The notes: generated by a model from the letters alone, not told the origin. 64,000 nucleotides of DNA from Curvibacter sp. (GCA_020248905.1 JADCGR010000019.1:1-64000), one strand, 5' to 3'; counted from the first letter of the stretch, positions 6,871-17,202 are shown. Translations and numbers: made by a program.

Positions 6871-7371
6871 TCAGCGACGGGCCGGTGCCGGCGGCATCAG
6901 CACGCGGTCCACGACGTGGATCACGCCGTTGGTGGCGTTGATGTCACCCTTGGTGACCATGCCGTCCTCCACGGTGACGAACTGACCGGCGCGCGAGAGG
7001 GCAAGATTGGCGCCCTGCAGCGTCTTGACAGGGCCGACCTTCACTTCGGCGGCCATGACCTTGTTGGGCAGCACGTGGAAGGTGAGCACCTGGCGCAGGC
7101 GCTCGGGGTTGGCGGCGATTTCCTCGAGGGTCTTGGCGGGCACGGCCTTGAAGGCTTCGTTGTTGGGCGCGAAGATGGTCAGGGGGCCGGAGGTGGCCAG
7201 GGTGGAGCGCAGACCGGCCTTGTCGACCAGGTCGTTGAGCGTGCTGAGATCCTTGTCGCGGGCCAGGGTCTCGGCCAGGTTCACGGGCTTGGGAGTCGAG
7301 GCGCAGCCGGCGAGTGCAGCAGCGAAGGCCAGGGCCAAGACCAGACGACGGGAGGGGGCGAGGGATTTCAT
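6871..7371 (-). CDS. Fasciclin (FAS1) domain lipoprotein
   Basis: This 166-aa protein has a lipobox L-A-G-C-A near residue 23, so it is probably a lipid-anchored envelope protein. One FAS1 domain fills the rest: L-A-T-S-G-P-L-T-I-F-A-P-N-N-E-A-F is the H1 motif, L-T-F-H-V-L-P is the central H box, and N-G-V-I-H-V-V-D-R-V-L is the terminal H2 motif. FAS1 domains mediate adhesion or ligand binding; the bacterial role is poorly known. It is divergent from pstS, with a 204-base shared gap that holds the Pho box. Whether it also responds to phosphate is open. Confidence 0.9.
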   Translation of the reverse strand: MKSLAPSRRLVLALAFAAALAGCASTPKPVNLAETLARDKDLSTLNDLVDKAGLRSTLATSGPLTIFAPNNEAFKAVPAKTLEEIAANPERLRQVLTFHVLPNKVMAAEVKVGPVKTLQGANLALSRAGQFVTVEDGMVTKGDINATNGVIHVVDRVLMPPAPARR

Positions 7372-7505
7372 GAAAAGACTCCTGTGACGGGAAGAAAAAT
7401 CGCGTTTCGGCTGCCAGCATAGCGATGAAATATGTCAAACAGGTGACGGCTTTCTTAAAAACCGTGACTGCACATTACACTCACCGGCGCGTGTGGGTAC
7501 TTGGA

Positions 7506-7523
7506 TGTCATACCGATGTCACA
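7506..7523 (+). promoter_or_regulatory. Pho box (PhoB binding site) of the pst operon
   Basis: TGTCATA (7506-7512) and TGTCACA (7517-7523) are direct repeats spaced 11 bases start to start, the classic PhoB half-site arrangement. A weak -10-like TTAAAT follows at about 7533. The site lies 52 bases before the pstS start and predicts phosphate-starvation induction. Confidence 0.8.
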
Positions 7524-7575
7524 AAACGTTCTTAAATTCAGCCGGAGTGTGAAATTAATCAACCAGGAGTCATCC

Positions 7576-8619
7576 ATGAAAGCTTCCGCGAAACACTATG
7601 TGCTGGGTCTGATGACCAGCATTAGCTTGCTGCTGCCCGCCGTTGCCCAGGCGCAGGACGTGACCGGCGCCGGCGCCAGCTTCCCTGCTCCGCTGTATTC
7701 AAAGTGGGCCGCCGAGTACGCCAAGGTCTCCGGTAACAAGATCAACTACCAGTCCGTGGGCTCGGGCGCCGGCATCCGCCAGATCGACGCCAAGACCGTG
7801 GACTTCGGTGCCTCCGACATGCCGCTGAAGGACGAGGACCTGGCCAAGAAGGGCCAGCTGCAGTTCCCCACCGTGATCGGCGGCGTGGTGCCGGTGGTCA
7901 ACATCCAGGGGGTGGCGCCGGGCCAGCTCAAGCTGACGGGCCAGCTGATCGCTGACATCTATCTGGGCAAGATCACCAAGTGGAACGACCCGGCCATCAC
8001 GGCCATCAACGCTGGCGTCAAGCTGCCCGATGCAGCCATCGCCCCGGTTCGCCGTGCCGACGGTTCGGGCACCACCTTCCTGTTCACCAACTACTTGAGC
8101 AAGGTCAGCCCCGAGTGGAAAGACAAGGTCGGTGAAGGCACGGCCGTGAACTGGCCCACGGGCGCGGGCGGCAAGGGCAACGAAGGCGTGGCCGCTTTCG
8201 TGGGCCGTCTGCCCAACTCCATTGGCTACGTCGAGTACGCCTATGTGAAGCAGAACAAGATGACCTTTGCCCTGATGCGCAACAAGGACGGCAACTTCGT
8301 GCCTCCGAGTGACAACGCCTTCAAGGCGGCCGCTGCCGGTGCGGACTGGCTCAAGAGCTTCTACCAGATCCTGACGGACCAGCCGGGCAAGGACGCCTGG
8401 CCCATGTCCGGTGCAACCTTTATCCTGATGCACAAGGTGCAGGAAAAGCCCGCCAACGCCGCCGGCGCCCTCAAGTTCTTTTCCTGGGCCTACGCCAACG
8501 GCGACAAGATGGCCGACGATCTGGACTATGTGCCCATGCCTGCCAACGTGAAGGCGGCCATCGAGCGCACCTGGTCGGAGATCAAGGACACCTCGGGCAA
8601 GACCATCGCCTACAAGTAA
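7576..8619 (+). CDS. pstS: Phosphate ABC transporter, periplasmic phosphate-binding protein
   Basis: A 347-aa protein that captures phosphate in the periplasm for PstCAB. AGGAG lies six bases before ATG 7576; an earlier in-frame TTG at 7501 reads through the Pho box and is rejected. The signal peptide ends A-Q-A-Q-D. Ligand motifs are visible: [13 protein letters not shown] at the N-terminus, [15 protein letters not shown], and [10 protein letters not shown] in the second lobe. It is the first gene of the pstSCAB-phoU-phoBR operon. Confidence 0.98.
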   Translation: MKASAKHYVLGLMTSISLLLPAVAQAQDVTGAGASFPAPLYSKWAAEYAKVSGNKINYQSVGSGAGIRQIDAKTVDFGASDMPLKDEDLAKKGQLQFPTVIGGVVPVVNIQGVAPGQLKLTGQLIADIYLGKITKWNDPAITAINAGVKLPDAAIAPVRRADGSGTTFLFTNYLSKVSPEWKDKVGEGTAVNWPTGAGGKGNEGVAAFVGRLPNSIGYVEYAYVKQNKMTFALMRNKDGNFVPPSDNAFKAAAAGADWLKSFYQILTDQPGKDAWPMSGATFILMHKVQEKPANAAGALKFFSWAYANGDKMADDLDYVPMPANVKAAIERTWSEIKDTSGKTIAYK

Positions 8620-8644
8620 TCAGAAGTCTCGAGCGCAGCACGCC

Positions 8645-9610
8645 ATGAGTTCACCCCCTTTCGCGCAACGCTCCCGCAACGGAGCCTGGTTCGATGTTCC
8701 CTTCGGTTGGCTGGCCCAGGGCGCGGCCTGGGTGACCCTGGCGCTGCTGGCCAGCATCATCGCCTCGCTCGTGGTTGGCGCCTGGCCGGCCATCGAGCGC
8801 TACGGCCTGGGCTTCCTGACCAATGCGGTCTGGGACCCGGTCCAGGAGGACTTCGGCGGGCTGGTGATGATCTACGGCACGCTGGCAACGTCCTGCATCG
8901 CCCTGCTGATCGCGGTGCCCGTGAGTTTCGGCATCGCCCTGTTCCTGACGGAGATGTGCCCGGCCTGGCTCAAGCGCCCGCTGGGCACGGCCATTGAGCT
9001 GCTGGCGGCCGTGCCATCCATCGTTTACGGCATGTGGGGCCTGCTGGTGTTCGGCCCCATACTGGCGACCTATGTGCAGCAGCCACTGCAGAAGTTGCTG
9101 ACCGGCGTGCCCTACCTGGGCGCCCTGGTGTCCGGGCCCCCGGTGGGCATCGGTATCCTCTCGGCCGGCATCATTCTGGCCATCATGATCATTCCCTTCA
9201 TCGCGGCTGTGATGCGCGATGTGTTCGAGGTCACGCCGCCGCTGCTCAAGGAGTCGGCCTACGGTCTCGGTGCCACCACCTGGGAGGTGGTCTCCAAGGT
9301 TGTTTTGCCTTACACGAAGACCGGCGTGGTCGGCGGCATCATGCTGGGCCTGGGCCGTGCCCTGGGCGAGACCATGGCCGTGACCTTCGTGATCGGCAAT
9401 ATGAACCAGCTCGATTCCCTCAGCCTGTTTCAGGCCGCCAACAGCATCACCTCGGCGCTAGCCAACGAGTTCGCCGAGGCCTCCACCGGTCTGCACCAAG
9501 CCTCGCTGATCTACCTGGGTCTGGTGCTGTTCTTCATCACTTTCGTGGTGCTGTCCCTGTCCAAGCTGCTGCTGAGCCAGCTGCGCAAGAGCGAAGGATC
9601 CAAGACATGA
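8645..9610 (+). CDS. pstC: Phosphate ABC transporter permease PstC
   Basis: A 321-aa inner-membrane permease, one half of the phosphate channel. About six membrane helices are present. The cytoplasmic coupling loop reads [12 protein letters not shown], then [13 protein letters not shown], typical of the EAA region in PstC. It starts 25 bases after pstS, and its TGA overlaps the PstA ATG (ATGA, 9607-9610), so translation is coupled. Confidence 0.97.
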   Translation: MSSPPFAQRSRNGAWFDVPFGWLAQGAAWVTLALLASIIASLVVGAWPAIERYGLGFLTNAVWDPVQEDFGGLVMIYGTLATSCIALLIAVPVSFGIALFLTEMCPAWLKRPLGTAIELLAAVPSIVYGMWGLLVFGPILATYVQQPLQKLLTGVPYLGALVSGPPVGIGILSAGIILAIMIIPFIAAVMRDVFEVTPPLLKESAYGLGATTWEVVSKVVLPYTKTGVVGGIMLGLGRALGETMAVTFVIGNMNQLDSLSLFQAANSITSALANEFAEASTGLHQASLIYLGLVLFFITFVVLSLSKLLLSQLRKSEGSKT

Positions 9611-10464
9611 GCGCTTCGGTCGATTACCGAGTTGCGGCCTTCGCCCGGCGCAAGCGCATTAACTACATCGCGCTCACCCTGTCGCTGGGTGCGATGGTGT
9701 TTGGCCTGTTCTGGCTGTTCTGGATCCTGTGGGAGACCCTGCGGCTCGGTATCGGTGGGCTGGCCTGGGCCACGTTCACGCAGATGACCCCGCCGCCCAA
9801 CGAGGTGGGTGGCATCGCCAACGCGATGTACGGGTCCTTCCTCATGGTGATGCTCGCCACGCTGGTGGGCACACCCATCGGCATCATGGCCGGAATCTAC
9901 CTGGCCGAGTACAACCCCAAGGGCTGGTTGGCCGAGACCACGCGCTTTGTCAATGACATCCTGCTGTCCGCACCGTCGATCGTGATCGGCCTCTTTGTCT
10001 ACGCGGTGATTGTGGCGCGCTTCAAGTCCTTCTCGGGCTGGGCCGGCGTCATGGCGCTGGCGCTGATCGTGATTCCCGTGGTGATCCGCACCACCGAGAA
10101 CATGTTGCAGCTGATCCCGGCGGCCATGCGCGAGGCGGCCTACGCGCTGGGCACGCCGAAGTGGAAGGTCATTACCAAGATCACCCTGCGCGCGGCGATG
10201 GCCGGCGTGGTCACTGGCGTGCTGCTGGCGGTGGCCCGTATCGCCGGCGAGACCGCGCCGCTGCTGTTCACCGCGCTCAACAACCAGTTCTGGACATCGG
10301 ATCTGAAGGACCCGATGGCCAGCCTGCCTGTGACCATCTTCAAATTCGCGATGAGCCCCTACGAGAACTGGCAGCAACTGGCCTGGGCCGGCGTGCTGCT
10401 GATCACGGTGGCTGTCCTGGGACTCAACATCTTGGCCCGTCTGCTGACGAGGCGCAAGGGCTGA
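9607..10464 (+). CDS. pstA: Phosphate ABC transporter permease PstA
   Basis: A 285-aa inner-membrane permease that pairs with PstC. Features are I-A-N-A-M-Y-G-S-F at the start of the transport domain, [17 protein letters not shown], and the coupling loop [11 protein letters not shown] followed by [11 protein letters not shown]. The start is ATG 9607, overlapping pstC by four bases; longer frames further upstream belong to another reading of pstC. Confidence 0.97.
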   Translation: MSASVDYRVAAFARRKRINYIALTLSLGAMVFGLFWLFWILWETLRLGIGGLAWATFTQMTPPPNEVGGIANAMYGSFLMVMLATLVGTPIGIMAGIYLAEYNPKGWLAETTRFVNDILLSAPSIVIGLFVYAVIVARFKSFSGWAGVMALALIVIPVVIRTTENMLQLIPAAMREAAYALGTPKWKVITKITLRAAMAGVVTGVLLAVARIAGETAPLLFTALNNQFWTSDLKDPMASLPVTIFKFAMSPYENWQQLAWAGVLLITVAVLGLNILARLLTRRKG

Positions 10465-10500
10465 GCGATGTATACGAGCGATTTCTCTGCAAGGACCCCC

Positions 10501-11286
10501 ATGGAAACGAACCCGGCTCCCGCGGCCACGCCCCATCCGAAGATCACGGTGCGAGATCTAAACTTCTACTACGGCAAGTTCCACGCCCTAAAGAACATCA
10601 ATCTCGACATCCCGGAGAACAAGGTCACGGCCTTCATCGGGCCTTCAGGCTGCGGCAAGTCCACGCTGTTGCGCGTGTTCAACCGCATGTTTGAGCTCTA
10701 CCCTGAGCAGCGGGCCGAGGGCCAGGTGGTGCTGGACGGCGAGAACCTGCTGACCAGCAAGGAAGACGTGGCGCTGGTGCGCGCCAAGGTGGGCATGGTG
10801 TTCCAGAAGCCCACGCCGTTTCCGATGTCGATCTACGACAATATTGCGTTCGGCATCAAGCTCTTCGAGAACCTCAGTTCCACCGATATGGATGAGCGTG
10901 TCGAATGGGCGCTGCGCAAGGCCGCGCTGTGGGGCGAGGTCAAGGACAAGCTGCGGCAAAGCGGCTCCAGCCTCTCCGGTGGCCAGCAGCAGCGCCTGTG
11001 CATTGCGCGTGGCATCGCCATCAGGCCCGAGGTCATCCTGCTGGACGAGCCCTGCTCCGCGTTGGACCCGATTTCGACCGCCAAGATCGAGGAGCTGATC
11101 ACCGAGCTCAAGACGGACTACACGGTGGTGATCGTCACGCACAACATGCAGCAGGCCGCGCGCTGCAGCGATTACACGGCCTATATGTACCTGGGCGATC
11201 TGGTGGAGTTCGGCGCCACGGAGCAGATGTTCTTCAAGCCCACGCGCAAAGAGACCGAAGACTACATCACTGGCCGTTTCGGCTGA
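10501..11286 (+). CDS. pstB: Phosphate ABC transporter ATP-binding protein PstB
   Basis: A 261-aa ATPase that powers PstSCA. Walker A is G-P-S-G-C-G-K-S-T (residues 47-55), the signature is L-S-G-G-Q-Q-Q-R-L, and Walker B with its Glu is [12 protein letters not shown]. The H-loop is V-I-V-T-H-N-M. AAGGA lies five bases before ATG 10501. An ATG at 10468, with AAGGG seven bases upstream, would add 11 residues and cannot be excluded. The length fits the family. Confidence 0.96.
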   Translation: METNPAPAATPHPKITVRDLNFYYGKFHALKNINLDIPENKVTAFIGPSGCGKSTLLRVFNRMFELYPEQRAEGQVVLDGENLLTSKEDVALVRAKVGMVFQKPTPFPMSIYDNIAFGIKLFENLSSTDMDERVEWALRKAALWGEVKDKLRQSGSSLSGGQQQRLCIARGIAIRPEVILLDEPCSALDPISTAKIEELITELKTDYTVVIVTHNMQQAARCSDYTAYMYLGDLVEFGATEQMFFKPTRKETEDYITGRFG

Positions 11287-11297
11287 GGAGCGAGAGC

Positions 11298-11999
11298 ATG
11301 CCGGATAAACATCTTTCCACCCAGTTCGACACCGAGCTGAGTTCCGTTTCCAGCCGCGTGATGGAAATGGGTGGTCTGGTCGAAGCCCAGATCCAGCAGG
11401 CCGTTCAGGCGCTGGGCCAGTTCAACGCCGAGGCGGCACGCCAGGTCATCGTTCTCGAAAAGCGCGTGAACGGCATGGATGTGGAGCTCGACCACGAGAT
11501 TGCCTCCATCATCGGCCGTCGCCAGCCCACGGCGCGTGATCTGCGCCTGCTCATGGCCATCGCCAAGGCAGTGGCCAACCTGGAGCGCGCGGGCGACGAG
11601 GCCGAGAAAATGGCGCGCATGGTGCTGTCCATCATCCACAGCGACGGACCGCGCACGCTGCCGGCCTCCGAGCTGCGGACGGCGGCCGACCTGGCTGCAG
11701 GCCAGTTGCGCAAGGCGCTCGATGCGTTTGCCCGCCTGGACACGACCACAGCCCTGGCGATCCTGCGCGAGGACGACCTGATCGATAATGAATTCGACAG
11801 CTTCGTTCGCATCCTCATCACCTACATGATGGAAGACGCGCGCACCATCTCCAGCAGCCTGGACCTGCTGTTCCTGGCCAAGGCGATCGAGCGGGTTGGC
11901 GACCACGCCAAGAACATCGCCGAGCTGATCATCTACATCGTTAAGGGTGCCGATGTCCGTCACCTTTCGATTTCGGAAATCGAGGCACTGATCCAATGA
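11298..11999 (+). CDS. phoU: Phosphate signalling complex protein PhoU
   Basis: A 233-aa cytosolic, all-helical protein with two PhoU repeats. It represses PhoR kinase activity when phosphate is plentiful and connects to PstB. The metal-cluster motifs E-R-A-G-D-E-A-E-K in the first half and E-R-V-G-D-H-A-K-N in the second are both intact. It follows pstB by 11 bases, and its stop overlaps phoB (ATGA 11996-11999). Confidence 0.96.
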   Translation: MPDKHLSTQFDTELSSVSSRVMEMGGLVEAQIQQAVQALGQFNAEAARQVIVLEKRVNGMDVELDHEIASIIGRRQPTARDLRLLMAIAKAVANLERAGDEAEKMARMVLSIIHSDGPRTLPASELRTAADLAAGQLRKALDAFARLDTTTALAILREDDLIDNEFDSFVRILITYMMEDARTISSSLDLLFLAKAIERVGDHAKNIAELIIYIVKGADVRHLSISEIEALIQ

Positions 12000-12709
12000 A
12001 GCAGCCCACGGTCCTGGTCGTCGAGGATGAATCGGCAATCGCCGAGCTGATTGCCGTCAACCTGCGCCACAACGGCTTTCGGCCCACGCTGGCCATGGAC
12101 GGTGACAGCGCGCAGCGCGAGATTGACGCCATGCTGCCCGACCTCGTGCTGCTGGACTGGATGCTGCCCGGTGCCAGCGGCCTAGCGCTGGCACGCCGCT
12201 GGCGCGCCGACGCGCGGACGAAAGCAGTGCCCATCATCATGCTGACCGCGCGTGGCGATGAGGCCGACCGTGTAGCGGGCCTCGATGCCGGCGCCGACGA
12301 TTACATGGCCAAGCCTTTTTCGACAAAGGAGATGCTGGCGCGCATTCGGGCCGTGCTGCGCCGCCGCGCGCCGGAGCAGGCCACCGTGACACTGGAGATT
12401 GGCGCGCTCAAGCTGGACACGGCAACGCACCGCGTGAGCTTTGGTGAGCAGCCCCTCAAGCTCGGGCCCACCGAGTTCAAGCTGCTCCAGCACCTCATGA
12501 GCCACGCCGAGCGCGTGCACAGCCGGGGGCAACTGCTTGACAAAGTCTGGGGCGACCACGTCTTCATCGAAGAGCGTACGGTGGATGTACACATCAAGCG
12601 CTTGCGCGAGGCCCTGGGTGACGCCGCTCCGATGGTTGAGACCGTGCGCGGCGCGGGTTATCGGCTTTCGGCACTGGCCCTGAACGCTGCGCCCGCCGCC
12701 CGCGCCTGA
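11996..12709 (+). CDS. phoB: Phosphate regulon response regulator PhoB
   Basis: A 237-aa OmpR/PhoB-type regulator. The receiver domain has the acidic pair E10-D11, phospho-acceptor Asp54 in L-L-D-W-M-L-P-G, T in M-L-T-A-R-G, and K in M-A-K-P-F-S. The C-terminal winged helix includes H-S-R-G-Q-L-L-D-K-V-W-G and R-T-V-D-V-H-I-K-R-L-R. It should bind the Pho box at 7506, closing a feedback loop on its own operon. Confidence 0.97.
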   Translation: MKQPTVLVVEDESAIAELIAVNLRHNGFRPTLAMDGDSAQREIDAMLPDLVLLDWMLPGASGLALARRWRADARTKAVPIIMLTARGDEADRVAGLDAGADDYMAKPFSTKEMLARIRAVLRRRAPEQATVTLEIGALKLDTATHRVSFGEQPLKLGPTEFKLLQHLMSHAERVHSRGQLLDKVWGDHVFIEERTVDVHIKRLREALGDAAPMVETVRGAGYRLSALALNAAPAARA

Positions 12710-12734
12710 CCTTCTGTTCCTGACTGCGTATCCC

Positions 12735-14096
12735 ATGCCTCTGCGGATACTCTCCATTGTCTTGCTGCAGATTCTTGGCGCGCTGCTGGGCATGTGGCTC
12801 GCGCCCAGGTCGCTGGAGATACGTGGTGGCCTCGCGGGCATGCTGGTCATGGGCACGGTCTGGGTGCTGTGGGACTTCACGCGCGGCCTGCGCGTGCTGC
12901 AATGGCTGCGTGATGATGATCTTTCCGACGTGCCGGTCAAGCTCGGCCTGTGGGGCGCGGTGGCCGAACGTGTGCGGCGCGCGGCCCGCGTGCGCGAGCA
13001 GGCAACCCGCGAGAGCGAGCGGCGCCTGCAGGATTTCCTGGCGGCCCTGCAGGCCTCTCCCAACGGGGTGGTGCTGCTGGACGCGAGCGGTCGCATCGAA
13101 TGGTTCAACCAGACGGCGGCCGCGCATCTGGGGCTGGACCCTGCGCGCGACCGGCTTCAGCACCTGGTCAACCTGGTACGCGATCCCGGCTTTGCGGCGT
13201 ATATCTCGGGCGGTGACTACCACGGCGACGTGACCATGCCGGCGCGAAGCCACAGCAGTACCCGCCCGGTGCGCATCTCGGTGCAGTTGCATGACTACGG
13301 GCAGGGCAAGCGTCTCCTGCTCTCGCGCGACATCACGCTGTTTGAGCAGGCGGAGGCGATGCGGCGTGATTTCGTGGCCAACGTCTCGCACGAGATCCGT
13401 ACGCCGCTGACGGTCCTCTCGGGTTTTGTCGAGACCCTGCAGTCCCTGCCTTTGAATGAGTCCGAACGGACGCGCTACCTTGATCTCATGGGCCAGCAGG
13501 CCGAGCGCATGCAGTCCCTGGTGAGCGATCTGCTGATGCTTTCGCGCCTGGAGGGCAGCCCGCCACCGGGCGAGGGCGAATGGTCCTCGCTGCCGGTCAT
13601 GGCGGCGCAGATGGAGCGTGACGCGAGGGCGCTGTCGGCCGTGCTCAATCCTCCGATGACTGGCCCGAGCCAGCACGTCGTTTTCGACGCGGCTCCCCCT
13701 TGGGAGCTGTCAGGCACGGCGACGGAGTGGCACAGCGCCATGTCCAACCTGATGAGCAATGCCATCCGCTACACCCCGGCAGGTGGCGAGGTGTATTGCG
13801 GGTGGTTGCAGCATGAGGACGGGCGCGGCGAGTTCTTCGTGCAAGACAGTGGCCCCGGCATTGCGCCCGAGCACATTCCGCGCCTGACAGAGCGCTTTTA
13901 CCGGGTCGATCGCAGCCGCTCGCGCGACACCGGTGGTACCGGGCTGGGCTTGGCCATCGTCAAGCACGTGGTGCAGCGCCACGGTGCGGAGTTGCGCATC
14001 GAGAGCGCGCCGGGCAAGGGCTCGCGCTTTGCTATCGTGTTCCCCGCTGCGCGGCTGCGCCCGATCTCCCAGCCTGCCTTGCTGGACGCGGCCTGA
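12735..14096 (+). CDS. phoR: Phosphate regulon sensor histidine kinase PhoR
   Basis: A 453-aa membrane kinase. Two N-terminal membrane segments (about 3-22 and 31-47) have almost no periplasmic loop, as in PhoR, which senses phosphate through Pst-PhoU. A PAS domain follows (about 98-200; S-P-N-G-V-V-L-L-D-A-S-G-R), then the HisKA domain with His219 in V-S-H-E-I-R-T-P-L and the HATPase boxes N (N-L-M-S-N-A-I-R-Y), G1 (D-S-G-P-G-I) and G2 (G-T-G-L-G-L-A-I-V). It is the last gene of the operon and converges on the MATE gene. Confidence 0.96.
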   Translation: MPLRILSIVLLQILGALLGMWLAPRSLEIRGGLAGMLVMGTVWVLWDFTRGLRVLQWLRDDDLSDVPVKLGLWGAVAERVRRAARVREQATRESERRLQDFLAALQASPNGVVLLDASGRIEWFNQTAAAHLGLDPARDRLQHLVNLVRDPGFAAYISGGDYHGDVTMPARSHSSTRPVRISVQLHDYGQGKRLLLSRDITLFEQAEAMRRDFVANVSHEIRTPLTVLSGFVETLQSLPLNESERTRYLDLMGQQAERMQSLVSDLLMLSRLEGSPPPGEGEWSSLPVMAAQMERDARALSAVLNPPMTGPSQHVVFDAAPPWELSGTATEWHSAMSNLMSNAIRYTPAGGEVYCGWLQHEDGRGEFFVQDSGPGIAPEHIPRLTERFYRVDRSRSRDTGGTGLGLAIVKHVVQRHGAELRIESAPGKGSRFAIVFPAARLRPISQPALLDAA

Positions 14097-14140
14097 AGCG
14101 GCTGTCAGTGCCGGGCGAGGGACTGACAACGCCTCGCCGC

Positions 14141-15472
14141 CTACTTTCTGAGCACTCGCCAGATCATCAGCCAGAAAGTCAGCGCCGCCATCGCCATCGC
14201 GACCGATCCCGCCATCCAGAACGCTGCCGGATGGTTCAGTGCTCCCCAGGGACCCACTCCCTCATAGGCGAGGACGTGGCCGCCATACAGGCCCAGACCC
14301 CAGAGCAGCACGGCGTAGATAGCCAGCGGCGCGAGCGTGATGCGCCAGCAGCGCAGCACGAACACGGCCAGCGCCTGCAGGCCGTCAAAGAGATGGTAGA
14401 GCGCCACCCAGAGCAGCAGGGGCGCTGCCAGGGTTACCACATCGCCGCTGCTGGCGTAGACTGCGGCCAGGGGCTCGCGCACCAGGATAAGGGTGCCGGC
14501 AAGCAGCAGGGCGCCACCGGCCACCAGGCTAAGGCCCACGCCCACCGCATGCCGAGCCCGTGCCGGCTGGCCCGCACCTAGCCAGTAACTGGCCCGTGCG
14601 CTGCTCGCAATACCGATGGCCAGGGGCGCCATATAGAGCACCGCCGCGAGGTTGGCTGCGATCTGGTGGGCGGCAGCAGCCGTGGTGCCCTGGCGCGCGA
14701 TGAAAAGCGCCATCAGCGTGAACGAGGTCACCTCGACCAGGATGGTCAGGCCGCTGGGAATGCCCAGCCGCAGAAAGGCGCCTAGCAACGCGCGGTCGGG
14801 CCGCCCCGGCCACTGCCAGAGTTGGTAGGCCGCATAGAGCTCCCGCGTGCGCAGCAGCCACAGGGCCAGTGCCAGCATGCCGGTGTGCACGAGCAGCGTG
14901 GCCCAGGCGCAGCCGGGTGCGCCCAGCGCCGGCAAGCCCAGGCCGCCAAAGGTGAACCAGATGGACAGCGGTATCTTCAGGCCCAGTGAGCCCAGTTGCA
15001 GCCAAGTGACCAGTTGCGGATGCCCCAGGCTCTGGTTCAGCGTGCCATAGAGCCGAAACGCCAGCGCGGCCGGCAGGGCCAGGGCCAGCACGCCCAGGTA
15101 ATCGTGCACCTCGCCCCGCAGGGAAGGGGGCACGTCGGCCCAGTGCAGCAGCTGCGCGGGGTTGAGCAGCACGGCCATGCCCACGGCCACCAGCAGGGCC
15201 CAGAGGTAGAGGCCCTGGCGGAAGGAATGTCCGAGGCGTTGGGCTTGCCTTGCGCCATGCAGCTCGGACCACACGGGCAGGAGGGCCTGCGTGACGCCCA
15301 TGAGACCCACATAGACGCTCATGTAGATCGCCGCACCCACCGAGAGCGCGGCCAGCGAGGCCTCAGCGTAGCGGCCGGCGACGATGGTGTCCGTCACGCC
15401 ATAGGCCATGGTGGCGAGCTGGCCCGCCAGCACCGTGCCGGCGTGGCGCGCAATGGTTCGGAGCTCGGCCAT
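14141..15472 (-). CDS. MATE family efflux transporter (NorM-like)
   Basis: A 443-aa inner-membrane protein with about 12 helices in two repeats, typical of multidrug and toxic compound exporters driven by Na+ or H+. Family features are A-Y-G-V-T-D-T-I-V-A-G in helix 1, G-V-T-Q-A-L-L-P in helix 2, L-G-I-P-S-G at the start of the second repeat and A-A-A-A-H-Q-I-A-A-N. The start overlaps by one base the stop of the upstream membrane protein, so the two are an operon. The drug or metabolite exported is unknown. Confidence 0.9.
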   Translation of the reverse strand: MAELRTIARHAGTVLAGQLATMAYGVTDTIVAGRYAEASLAALSVGAAIYMSVYVGLMGVTQALLPVWSELHGARQAQRLGHSFRQGLYLWALLVAVGMAVLLNPAQLLHWADVPPSLRGEVHDYLGVLALALPAALAFRLYGTLNQSLGHPQLVTWLQLGSLGLKIPLSIWFTFGGLGLPALGAPGCAWATLLVHTGMLALALWLLRTRELYAAYQLWQWPGRPDRALLGAFLRLGIPSGLTILVEVTSFTLMALFIARQGTTAAAAHQIAANLAAVLYMAPLAIGIASSARASYWLGAGQPARARHAVGVGLSLVAGGALLLAGTLILVREPLAAVYASSGDVVTLAAPLLLWVALYHLFDGLQALAVFVLRCWRITLAPLAIYAVLLWGLGLYGGHVLAYEGVGPWGALNHPAAFWMAGSVAMAMAALTFWLMIWRVLRK

Positions 15473-17187
15473 CAGCGCGGGGCGGTTTCGGTGCCCCCAA
15501 GGCGCCTCAGGATCGCCACGCCCTCATCCCCAGGCCGCGGATGTTCAAGCACGATGACCTGCTTCCACTGCAGGGGGTTGATGATCTCGGGCATCTGGCG
15601 CACCAGCTCCAAGTCCACGATCAGCCACGCACAGGTCGAGTGATCGGTGGTGGGCTCAAGCTTGAGCTGGCTATGGATCTGCAGACCGGCGATCTGGTAG
15701 CGCGACAGCCCGTACCAGCTCAGGCAGGTCGAAGGCTGGACGGCCGTATCGATGCGCTTGGCCAGGGGCGCGTAGCTGCGGGCGTGGTCGATGGCGGGCA
15801 TCCACAGGGTGGTCACCAGCAGCCAGCACAGAGCGGCACCACCCGCAGGCAGCACCATGCTTTTCCAGAGTGCCGAACGATGGCGGCCGATGCGCCATTT
15901 CACGAGCCATCCCCAGGCCAGGGTTGCCACGGTCGCAAAGACGAAGGGCAGGATAATGAAACGCGGCTCGAAGCCCGGCAGCAGCTTGGCGACATTGGCC
16001 GCTGGCTGGGGAGGAATGCCCGTCTGCATGGCGATCCAGACCACCCAGATCACGAGCGCGCAGGTAGTGAAGAACAGCAGGGTGAACCAGTCGATCAGCG
16101 CCGAGACGCTGCGGTTCATGGTGGGCAGGGCGAATGCTGCCAGCGTGGCCAGCGCGGGTAACGCCAGCAGCAGCGCCCGGTCGCCCGCAGCCGTGACGAC
16201 GGTGGCACCGACCGTGATCAGGGCGCACCAGAAGGGCAGTGACAGATGCCGGCTGGGCTGGCGCCCGAACAGCTGCCGGCGCCAGTACCAGAGTGTCCAC
16301 AGCACCAGCGGCCACAGCGGCCAGGTGAACCACAGCAGCAGGCGGGCCAGGCTTTGCCAGTCGGCCGTACCATTGGGCAGTTCAATACGCCAGCGCCAGA
16401 GATCGAGGGTCGTGGCCAGCGCGGCGATGAAGACCGTTAGCGCGAGCAGTCGCCACAGACCATGGCGGTGACGTTGCGGTGCCTCGAGGGCCTGCGTGCG
16501 GTCCAGCGCATGGGCCAGCAGGCCGCCCAAGGCCAGCAGCAGGGCCAGGGCCGGGCCTCCGGAGAGCGTCAGGCCGGTCAGGCCGACCAGGGCCGACAGG
16601 GCGGGCGTCCAGCGCCGGTAGGGCAGGGCGGCGAAGGCGTAGAAGCTCAGGGCGACAAAGCACAGCTGCGCCAGCGCCGGGGTGGTCTCGTGCGAGAGCT
16701 GGGCCAGGCCCAGGCAGGCGATGAAGGCCAGGAGGCCACCATCGGCCATGGCTCGCGCGTAGTCGTGGGGGCGCGCCTCGCCACCGAAGGCAAAGGCCAC
16801 GGGCTGGGCCAGCGGGCTGCGCGCAAGGTAGTAGATGCCCTGCCAGACGGCCACCAGGGTCAGGGCCAGCAGGCCGATGAAGGGCAGCCGTGCGGCAAAG
16901 CCGGGATAGACCCAGTCCGGCGCGAGTTGCAGGGCCCAGGCGCCGAGCCAGTAAGGAAGCAGCCCATCAACATCGGGTGGCATGCCGCCCAGCTTGGGCG
17001 CGAGCCAGTCGGCGCGACCGGCGGCGAGCTCGGCCATGTAGCCATAGGCGGTGATATCGGCCATGCGCCAGGGCGTGCGACCGATGAAACCGGGCAGCAC
17101 GTAGGCGAGCGCGAAGAGCCATAGCGCCAAGTGCGGAAGGCGGCGCACGGCGCCCTGGGGGACGATGGCGGGGCTGGGCTGGTTCAC
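15472..17187 (-). CDS. Multi-spanning GT-C / ArnT-like glycosyltransferase-family membrane protein
   Basis: A polytopic protein of about 571 aa with some 12 hydrophobic segments. The start of the fold, G-R-T-P-W-R-M-A-D followed by G-Y-M-A-E-L, is like the first loop of PMT/ArnT-type GT-C transferases, where an Asp acts in lipid-linked sugar transfer. A soluble tail (about 490-571) follows the last helix. GTG 17187 is chosen because an earlier TTG at 17205 lies in the T-run of the rpmE2 terminator. No strong ribosome site is visible. The sugar and acceptor are unknown; it is coupled to the MATE gene. Confidence 0.7.
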   Translation of the reverse strand: MNQPSPAIVPQGAVRRLPHLALWLFALAYVLPGFIGRTPWRMADITAYGYMAELAAGRADWLAPKLGGMPPDVDGLLPYWLGAWALQLAPDWVYPGFAARLPFIGLLALTLVAVWQGIYYLARSPLAQPVAFAFGGEARPHDYARAMADGGLLAFIACLGLAQLSHETTPALAQLCFVALSFYAFAALPYRRWTPALSALVGLTGLTLSGGPALALLLALGGLLAHALDRTQALEAPQRHRHGLWRLLALTVFIAALATTLDLWRWRIELPNGTADWQSLARLLLWFTWPLWPLVLWTLWYWRRQLFGRQPSRHLSLPFWCALITVGATVVTAAGDRALLLALPALATLAAFALPTMNRSVSALIDWFTLLFFTTCALVIWVVWIAMQTGIPPQPAANVAKLLPGFEPRFIILPFVFATVATLAWGWLVKWRIGRHRSALWKSMVLPAGGAALCWLLVTTLWMPAIDHARSYAPLAKRIDTAVQPSTCLSWYGLSRYQIAGLQIHSQLKLEPTTDHSTCAWLIVDLELVRQMPEIINPLQWKQVIVLEHPRPGDEGVAILRRLGGTETAPR

Positions 17188-17202
17188 GCTGGGATGATGC
17201 CG

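Noticed and set aside
7501-7575. Earlier TTG start of PstS
   Set aside because: It translates the Pho box; ATG 7576 has a good ribosome site and a clean signal peptide.
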